Below, piece by piece: positions 6,653 through 11,455 of a stretch of 11,455 bases of DNA; position 1 is the stretch's first letter; each line of letters begins with the position of its first letter. The stretch is from contig JAEZEY010000469.1 in assembly GCA_023432845.1 (NCBI GenBank), forward strand, positions 1-11,455. Reading direction: 5' to 3'. Source of the stretch: Pseudomonadota bacterium (GTDB lineage: Bacteria; Pseudomonadota; Alphaproteobacteria; Rhizobiales; Xanthobacteraceae). The notes under the pieces are model-generated. The model did not search any database, had not been told where the DNA came from, and saw only the letters and a program-made list of their open reading frames with translations. Both the position numbers and the translations under genes were made by a program.

Positions 6653-7240
6653 ATGTCCTTCGATCTGAACGCATATTACCGGAGCGAGTTCGCCGAACAG
6701 CGCGCCGTCGCGCAGGCGACCGAAGCCGCGCTGGCCGGGCCGTTCGCCGACCTGCTTGGTGCCTGCGTAACGTCGCTGCGGGCCGGCGGCAAGATCATGC
6801 TCTTCGGCAATGGCGGCAGCGCTGCCGATGCCCAGCACCTCGCGACCGAACTGACCATCCGCTACAAGACGAACCGGCCCGCCATTGCCGCCATCGCGCT
6901 GACCACCGACACGTCGGCGCTGACCGCGGGCGGCAACGATTTCGGCTTCGAACACATCTTCGAACGGCAGATCGAGGCGCTGGGTCGCCCGGGCGACATC
7001 GCCCTCGGCATTTCGACATCGGGCAAGAGCCCGAACATCACGCTGGCGCTGAAGCAGGCCAGGAAAATGGGCCTCGTCACCGCGGCCCTCAGCGGCAAGG
7101 GCGGCGGCGAACTGCCCGGCCTCGCCGACCATCTTCTGGTGGTGCCCTCCGACACCACCGCCCGCATTCAGGAGATGCATATCACGCTCGGCCAAATGCT
7201 GTGCGGCGCGATCGAGATCGAACTGGGGTTCGTGAAATAG
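6653..7240 (+). CDS. gmhA: GmhA-type SIS-domain sugar isomerase (sedoheptulose-7-phosphate isomerase family)
   Basis: The GmhA family converts D-sedoheptulose 7-phosphate to D-glycero-D-manno-heptose 7-phosphate, the first step to ADP- or GDP-heptose for LPS core or surface glycans. From the ATG at 6653 the product has 195 residues, close to E. coli GmhA. Visible: phosphate-binding FGNGGSAADAQHLATEL (51-67) with H62 and E66 at the zinc/catalytic positions, GISTSGKSPN (119-128), and RIQEMHITLGQMLC (171-184) with Q173 as the third ligand. The fourth position, normally His in the H-x-LC-like end of this motif, is Q181 (CAA at 7193-7195); activity is therefore less certain than family. A DiaA-like non-enzymatic role is the alternative, but the operon with asnB-like and ligase genes (1 nt to the next start) favours surface glycan work. 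No gmhB or hldE is in the window. Confidence 0.85.
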   Translation: MSFDLNAYYRSEFAEQRAVAQATEAALAGPFADLLGACVTSLRAGGKIMLFGNGGSAADAQHLATELTIRYKTNRPAIAAIALTTDTSALTAGGNDFGFEHIFERQIEALGRPGDIALGISTSGKSPNITLALKQARKMGLVTAALSGKGGGELPGLADHLLVVPSDTTARIQEMHITLGQMLCGAIEIELGFVK

Positions 7241-7241
7241 C

Positions 7242-9176
7242 ATGTGCGGTATCGCAGGCCTGCTGAACGCTGCGGCGCGGGGGGCCAACTCGCTGGATCG
7301 CCTGGCCCAGGCGATGGGCGCTGCCGTGGCACATCGCGGGCCCGACGACTATGGCGTCTGGAGCGATCCGGAATCCGGCATCGCCATGACGCAGCGGCGC
7401 CTTTCGATCGTTGACCTGTCGCCGACCGGACACCAGCCGATGACCTCGGCCAACGGCCGCTTCGTCACCGTCTACAATGGCGAGATCTACAATTTCCTTG
7501 AACTGCGCGCGGAGCTGGAAGCGCGCGGCGTCACCTTCCGTGGCCATTCCGATACCGAAGTGATGCTGGAGGCCTTTGCCGCTCACGGCATCGAAACCAC
7601 CGTCAAACGGCTGATCGGCATGTTCGCAATCGCGGTGTGGGACAAGCGCGAGCGTACGCTGACGCTGGTGCGCGACCGGCTCGGCATCAAGCCGCTCTAC
7701 TGGGCGAAATTCGGCGGCCTGTTCATTTACGGCTCCGAGCTGAAAGCGCTACGCGCCTGCCCCGGTTGGGAACCGCGCATCGACCGCCGCGCCATCGCCT
7801 CGTTCATGCGGCACAATTACATTCCGGGACCGCACACCGTCTATGAAGGCGTCCACCATCTGACGCCGGGCTCCATCCTGACCTTGCCGATTGGCGGCGA
7901 GCCGAGGATTGAGCGTTTCTGGAATGCGCGCGACGCCGCGCGAAACGGCATCCGCAACCCGCTTGCCGGCAGCGATGCGGAACTGACGGACCAACTCGAA
8001 GATCTGCTGACCGACGCCGTGAAGCGGCGCATGATCGCGGACGTGCCGCTCGGCGCTTTCCTGTCGGGCGGCGTCGATTCCTCGGCCGTTGTCGCGCTGA
8101 TGCAGAAGGTGAATGCCGGTCCGGTGAAGACCTTCTCGATCGGTTTCGACATCCCGGACTTCAACGAGGCGCCGCATGCCGCCGCCGTCGCGCGGCACCT
8201 CAAGACCGAGCACACCGAGCTCACCGTCACTTCGCAGCAGGCGCGCGACGTCATCCCCAAGCTCGCAGACATGTTCGACGAGCCTTTCGCGGATTCGTCA
8301 CAGATACCGACCTATCTGGTCTCGGCGATGACGCGGCAGCATGTCACTGTGGCATTGTCGGGTGATGGCGGTGATGAGTTGTTCGCCGGCTACACCCGCT
8401 ATCAGTTGGCGGAACGCATCTGGCACAAGCTGTCATTGCTGCCTGCGCCGGCGCGGCATGGCCTCGCCGCATCGATCCGGTCATTGTCGCCAGATCGCTG
8501 GAGCCGGCTGCTGGCCGGCGTGCCGGCACGGTTCCGTCCCGGTGCGCTCGGCGACAAGTTGCACAAGTTCGCCGACGTTCTCGATCAACCCGATGGCCAG
8601 GCCGTCTACCGCCGCCTCGTCACCCACTGGGAGCCGGGATCGGTGATGCTGGGCGCGAACGAATACGACACCGTGCTGTCGGATCCGGCGGTGGCGGCGG
8701 AATTCCCGAACTTCCTCGACCGCATGCAATTCCTCGATCTGGTCACGTATCTGCCGGATGACATCCTGACCAAGGTCGACCGGGCCAGCATGGCCGTCGC
8801 GCTGGAGGCGCGCGTGCCGCTGATCGATCACCGCGTCGTGGAATTTGCGTGGCGATTGCCGCGCCAGGCGAAGATGCGCAATGGCACCAGCAAGTGGCTG
8901 CTGCGGCAGGTGCTGTATCGCCATGTACCGAAGGAACTGATCGAGCGGCCGAAGATGGGCTTCGGCGTTCCGCTCGGCGACTGGCTGCGCGGCCCGCTGC
9001 GCGACTGGGCCGAGACCCTGCTCGACCAGCGGCGCCTCACCGAGGCGGGGCTGCTCGATGCCGCCCGCGTCCGGCAGGTCTGGCAGGAGCACCTCGGCGG
9101 CCGCCGCAACTGGCAGTATCTGCTCTGGGACGTGCTGATGCTGGAGGCCTGGCGCGGCCGGTGGGGTGCACTGTGA
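7242..9176 (+). CDS. asnB: Glutamine-hydrolysing asparagine synthase (AsnB family amidotransferase)
   Basis: The 644-residue protein has an N-terminal class II glutamine amidotransferase domain (about 2-215) that releases ammonia from glutamine, and a C-terminal ATP-pyrophosphatase synthetase domain (about 250-610) that adenylates a carboxylate and amidates it. Seen: MCGIAG with nucleophile Cys2, AHRGPDD (30-36), YNGEIYN (78-84), RDRLGIKPLY (144-153), the ATP-binding LSGGVDSS (274-281) and SGDGGDELFAGY (373-384). The start must be this ATG because Cys2 has to follow it. The gene begins 1 nt after the gmhA-like stop and its own stop overlaps the next start. Members in polysaccharide loci amidate uronic acid sugars instead of aspartate (WbpS-like role); the context makes that a real possibility, while plain asparagine synthesis cannot be excluded. 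Confidence 0.93.
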   Translation: MCGIAGLLNAAARGANSLDRLAQAMGAAVAHRGPDDYGVWSDPESGIAMTQRRLSIVDLSPTGHQPMTSANGRFVTVYNGEIYNFLELRAELEARGVTFRGHSDTEVMLEAFAAHGIETTVKRLIGMFAIAVWDKRERTLTLVRDRLGIKPLYWAKFGGLFIYGSELKALRACPGWEPRIDRRAIASFMRHNYIPGPHTVYEGVHHLTPGSILTLPIGGEPRIERFWNARDAARNGIRNPLAGSDAELTDQLEDLLTDAVKRRMIADVPLGAFLSGGVDSSAVVALMQKVNAGPVKTFSIGFDIPDFNEAPHAAAVARHLKTEHTELTVTSQQARDVIPKLADMFDEPFADSSQIPTYLVSAMTRQHVTVALSGDGGDELFAGYTRYQLAERIWHKLSLLPAPARHGLAASIRSLSPDRWSRLLAGVPARFRPGALGDKLHKFADVLDQPDGQAVYRRLVTHWEPGSVMLGANEYDTVLSDPAVAAEFPNFLDRMQFLDLVTYLPDDILTKVDRASMAVALEARVPLIDHRVVEFAWRLPRQAKMRNGTSKWLLRQVLYRHVPKELIERPKMGFGVPLGDWLRGPLRDWAETLLDQRRLTEAGLLDAARVRQVWQEHLGGRRNWQYLLWDVLMLEAWRGRWGAL

Positions 9177-10399
9177 CCGCCTGGCAGACCTACCGCGCCA
9201 GTCTGCCGGCGCAGGCCGACTGGCTAGTCGTCGCGCTGGCGGCCTCGCTGCCGTGGTCCACCTCCCTGACCGCGCTCCTGCTCGTTCTGTGGCTGATAGC
9301 GGTCTTGCCGACTTTGGCGCCCACGGATTTCCGGGATGCCTATTTGCGGCCGGCCGGTTTGACGATCCTCGCCCTGGTTGGCATGGCGGCGCTCGGCATG
9401 CTGTGGGCCGATGTGTCTTGGGCCGAGCGGTTCGACGGCTTCGACTCGTATCTGCGGCTGCTGTGCATTCCGCTGCTGTGGGCGCAGTTCGGCCGCTCGG
9501 AGGGGGCCGGCCGCGTCATGATCGGCTTTGCGGTGTCCTGTACGGTGCTGATGGCCGTGTCCTGGGCCGGCTATTTCGGCCTGGTCTTGCCGCCGCCTTT
9601 CAAGCCGGGCGGCATCCCCGTCAAGGACTACATCGCCCAGAGCGCCGTGCTGACCGTGGCGCTGCTGTTCTTCGTGCGGCTGGGCACCGACAAATGGACC
9701 GCCGGCCAGCGCCGTATCCCCATGGCGCTCGCCCTGCTGGCGGCGCTGAGCCTTCTCAACATCTTCTATGTCGCCACCAGCCGCACCGCGCTGGTGGTGA
9801 CCACATTGCTGCTGACCCTGTTCGGCTTCCGCCAGTTCGGCTGGCGCGGCGCCGCGGCGATGGCCGTGGCCTTCGCGGTTCTGGTCGCGGCCGCTTGGCC
9901 GACCGCCGACTTCCTGCGGACCCGGGTGGTCGGGTTCTTCCAGGAGGTGCAGAGCTTTAGCCCGGAAGGCCGCGCCACGCCGGCGGGCGAGCGGCTGGAG
10001 TTCTGGCGCAAGTCGGTCGGATTCATGACAGAGGCTCCGGTTTTGGGCCACGGCACCGGCTCCATCCGCGATCAGTTCAAGAAGGCCGCGGAAGGGCAAA
10101 CGGGAATGGCGGCGACCGTCGCAGCCAATCCGCATAATCAATTATTTGCCGTTGGAATTCAGATCGGCCTCGCCGGCGTCGCGATCCTGATCGCGATGTG
10201 GCTGTCGCACCTGGCCTTGTTCGGCGCCCGCAGCATCGCGGGATGGATGGGGCTGGCGATCGTGCTGCAGAACATCGCCGGCTCGATGTTCAATTCCCAT
10301 CTCTTCGACTTCACGCACGGCTGGCTGTACGTGATCGGCGTCGGCGTCGCCGGCGGCGCGGCGCTAAGGGCGCCCGCACGCGACGCAGCGCGCGGCTAG
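9173..10399 (+). CDS. O-antigen ligase / Wzy-type polymerase family membrane protein
   Basis: A polytopic inner-membrane protein of the O-antigen ligase/polymerase family; members join undecaprenyl-linked glycan to lipid A-core or to a growing chain on the periplasmic side. The frame is open further upstream, but the GTG at 9173 overlaps the asnB stop as GTGA, giving 408 residues and a sensible N-terminus. About 10-12 hydrophobic segments are visible, for example near 17-48, 62-78, 113-138, 155-170, 182-200, 204-219, 226-243, 323-349 and 383-397. The large periplasmic loop (about 245-322) carries family motifs: SRT (203-205) in the preceding helix, a Glu/Arg-rich ERLEFWRK (273-280), PVLGHGTGS (289-297) and NPHNQ (319-323) before the last helices. 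Ligase and polymerase cannot be told apart from sequence alone. It closes the gmhA-asnB operon. Confidence 0.85.
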   Translation: MTAWQTYRASLPAQADWLVVALAASLPWSTSLTALLLVLWLIAVLPTLAPTDFRDAYLRPAGLTILALVGMAALGMLWADVSWAERFDGFDSYLRLLCIPLLWAQFGRSEGAGRVMIGFAVSCTVLMAVSWAGYFGLVLPPPFKPGGIPVKDYIAQSAVLTVALLFFVRLGTDKWTAGQRRIPMALALLAALSLLNIFYVATSRTALVVTTLLLTLFGFRQFGWRGAAAMAVAFAVLVAAAWPTADFLRTRVVGFFQEVQSFSPEGRATPAGERLEFWRKSVGFMTEAPVLGHGTGSIRDQFKKAAEGQTGMAATVAANPHNQLFAVGIQIGLAGVAILIAMWLSHLALFGARSIAGWMGLAIVLQNIAGSMFNSHLFDFTHGWLYVIGVGVAGGAALRAPARDAARG

Positions 10400-11455
10400 A
10401 TCACCTTCTGCCGCTCCAGTTCCCGGATAACCTGACGGGCAAGGTCCGCTGGCTCGGCTGCGTCGGCCTTCAGATGCAGCTCCGGCGATTCCGGGACGTC
10501 ATAATGCTGATCAACTCCGGTGAAGTTCCTGATCTCGCCCGCTAGCGCGCGGCGATACAAGCCCTTCGCGTCGCGGGCGATACATGCCTCCAGCGAGGCG
10601 TCTACGAAGATCTCGAAAAATTCGCCGGGCTCCAGCAGCTCCCGCACCATGCGCCGCTCGGAGCGGAACGGCGAGATGAACGAACACAGCACGATGAGGC
10701 CGGCTTCCGTCATCAGCTTGGCGACCTCGCCGATACGGCGGATGTTTTCGACGCGGTCGGCCTCGGTGAATCCGAGATCGCGGTTGAGGCCGTGGCGGAC
10801 GTTGTCGCCGTCAAGCAGCAGCGTATGCACGCCGCGCGAATGCAATTCGACCTCGACGAGATTGGCGATGGTCGACTTGCCGGCGCCAGACAGACCGGTG
10901 AACCACAGTACCGCCGGCTTGTGATTGTTGAGCTGCGACCGCCTGTCCTTGGTCACCGTGACGGCTTGGCGGTGGATATTGGTCGCGCGGCGCAGCGCGA
11001 AATCGATCATGCCGGCGGCCACGGTCTCGTTGGAGACGCGGTCAATCAAGATGAAGGCGCCGGTGGTGCGGTTGTCGGCATAGACATCGAATGCGATCGG
11101 CCGGCCGGTCGACAGGTTGCAGACGCCGACTTCGTTGAGCGACAAGGTCTTGGCGGCGAGCTTGGCCAAGCTGTCGGTATCGATACGGTGCTTGATTTCC
11201 GTGATGGTCGCGACCACCGCGCCGTGGTTGACCTTCATCAGATAGGAGCGGCCCGGCAGCAGCCGCTCCGCGGACATCCACACCAGATGCGCGGCAAACT
11301 GATCGGCCACCTGCGGCCGCTCGCGCACCGGGGCCAGCACGTCGCCGCGCGCAACGTCGATCTCGTCGGCGAGCGTCACCGTGACGGCATCACCGGCCTC
11401 GGCACGAATAGCCTCACCGGCCGGCGACAGAATGGACCTGATGCGGCTCGACTGG
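10396..11455 (-). CDS. cysNC: Bifunctional sulfate adenylyltransferase subunit 1 / adenylylsulfate kinase (CysN-CysC fusion), 5'-truncated by the window
   Basis: CysN with CysD makes adenylylsulfate (APS) from sulfate and ATP with GTP hydrolysis; CysC phosphorylates APS to PAPS. The frame stays open to the right edge, so the GTPase G domain lies outside; 352 residues are visible. The first about 155 are the CysN beta-barrel domains (conserved DEIDVARGDVL, NHGAVVATITEIKHRID, DRVSNETVAAGMI). The CysC domain follows (about 178-352) with Walker A GLSGAGKST (187-195), LDGDNVRHGLNRDLGF (214-229), the SFISPFR block (258-264) containing the usual phosphorylated serine, and ARDAKGLYRRA then FTGVDQHYD (near 311-318). 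This fused form is usual in Hyphomicrobiales, including NodQ. Its TAG stop shares four bases with the stop of the convergent ligase gene. A GTG at 11377-11379 is internal, not the true start. Confidence 0.95.
   Translation of the reverse strand, partial: QSSRIRSILSPAGEAIRAEAGDAVTVTLADEIDVARGDVLAPVRERPQVADQFAAHLVWMSAERLLPGRSYLMKVNHGAVVATITEIKHRIDTDSLAKLAAKTLSLNEVGVCNLSTGRPIAFDVYADNRTTGAFILIDRVSNETVAAGMIDFALRRATNIHRQAVTVTKDRRSQLNNHKPAVLWFTGLSGAGKSTIANLVEVELHSRGVHTLLLDGDNVRHGLNRDLGFTEADRVENIRRIGEVAKLMTEAGLIVLCSFISPFRSERRMVRELLEPGEFFEIFVDASLEACIARDAKGLYRRALAGEIRNFTGVDQHYDVPESPELHLKADAAEPADLARQVIRELERQKVI

Noticed and set aside
8849..9172. Upstream extension of the ligase-family ORF to an ATG at 8849
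   Set aside because: It would overlap asnB by 328 nt and add an Arg/Ala-rich stretch foreign to the family; the GTG at 9173 overlapping the asnB stop fits better.

Overview
The window is GC-rich, densely coding and read from both strands, with very short or overlapping gene junctions. Gene content and fusions point to an alphaproteobacterium, most likely of the Hyphomicrobiales (Rhizobiales): a two-gene egtB-egtD cluster, an mtnA followed by a class II aldolase/short-chain dehydrogenase fusion, and a CysN-CysC fusion. The order is an inference from protein resemblance; no rRNA or other phylogenetic marker is present. I see no tRNA, rRNA, CRISPR array, insertion sequence or attachment site.

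Layout. (1) 56-2342, minus strand: egtB then egtD, the core of ergothioneine synthesis. (2) 2343-2606: an intergenic region between divergent genes, with a good sigma70-type promoter for mtnA, a weaker one for egtBD, a GC-rich hairpin in the egtB leader and a possible 25-codon ORF. (3) 2607-5765, plus strand: mtnA and, 3 nt later, a 684-residue aldolase-dehydrogenase fusion; together they look like a compact form of the DHAP shunt for 5-methylthioribose or 5-deoxyribose salvage. (4) 5784-6515, minus strand: a short transaldolase-family protein. (5) 6653-10399, plus strand: a tight operon of a GmhA-type sugar-phosphate isomerase, a glutamine-dependent asparagine synthase-type amidotransferase and an O-antigen ligase/polymerase-family membrane protein, probably for cell-surface polysaccharide. 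(6) 10396-11455, minus strand: the 3' part of cysNC, running off the right edge.

How the genes may work together. Sulfur and SAM metabolism is one theme: ergothioneine synthesis consumes SAM, mtnA and the fusion handle 5-methylthioribose derived from SAM, and cysNC activates sulfate. Surface carbohydrate is the other: transaldolase makes or uses sedoheptulose 7-phosphate, the GmhA substrate, and the amidotransferase and ligase probably modify and export-link glycan. The most interesting points are the aldolase-dehydrogenase fused beside mtnA, and a GmhA homologue in which the fourth zinc-ligand/catalytic histidine appears to be glutamine.
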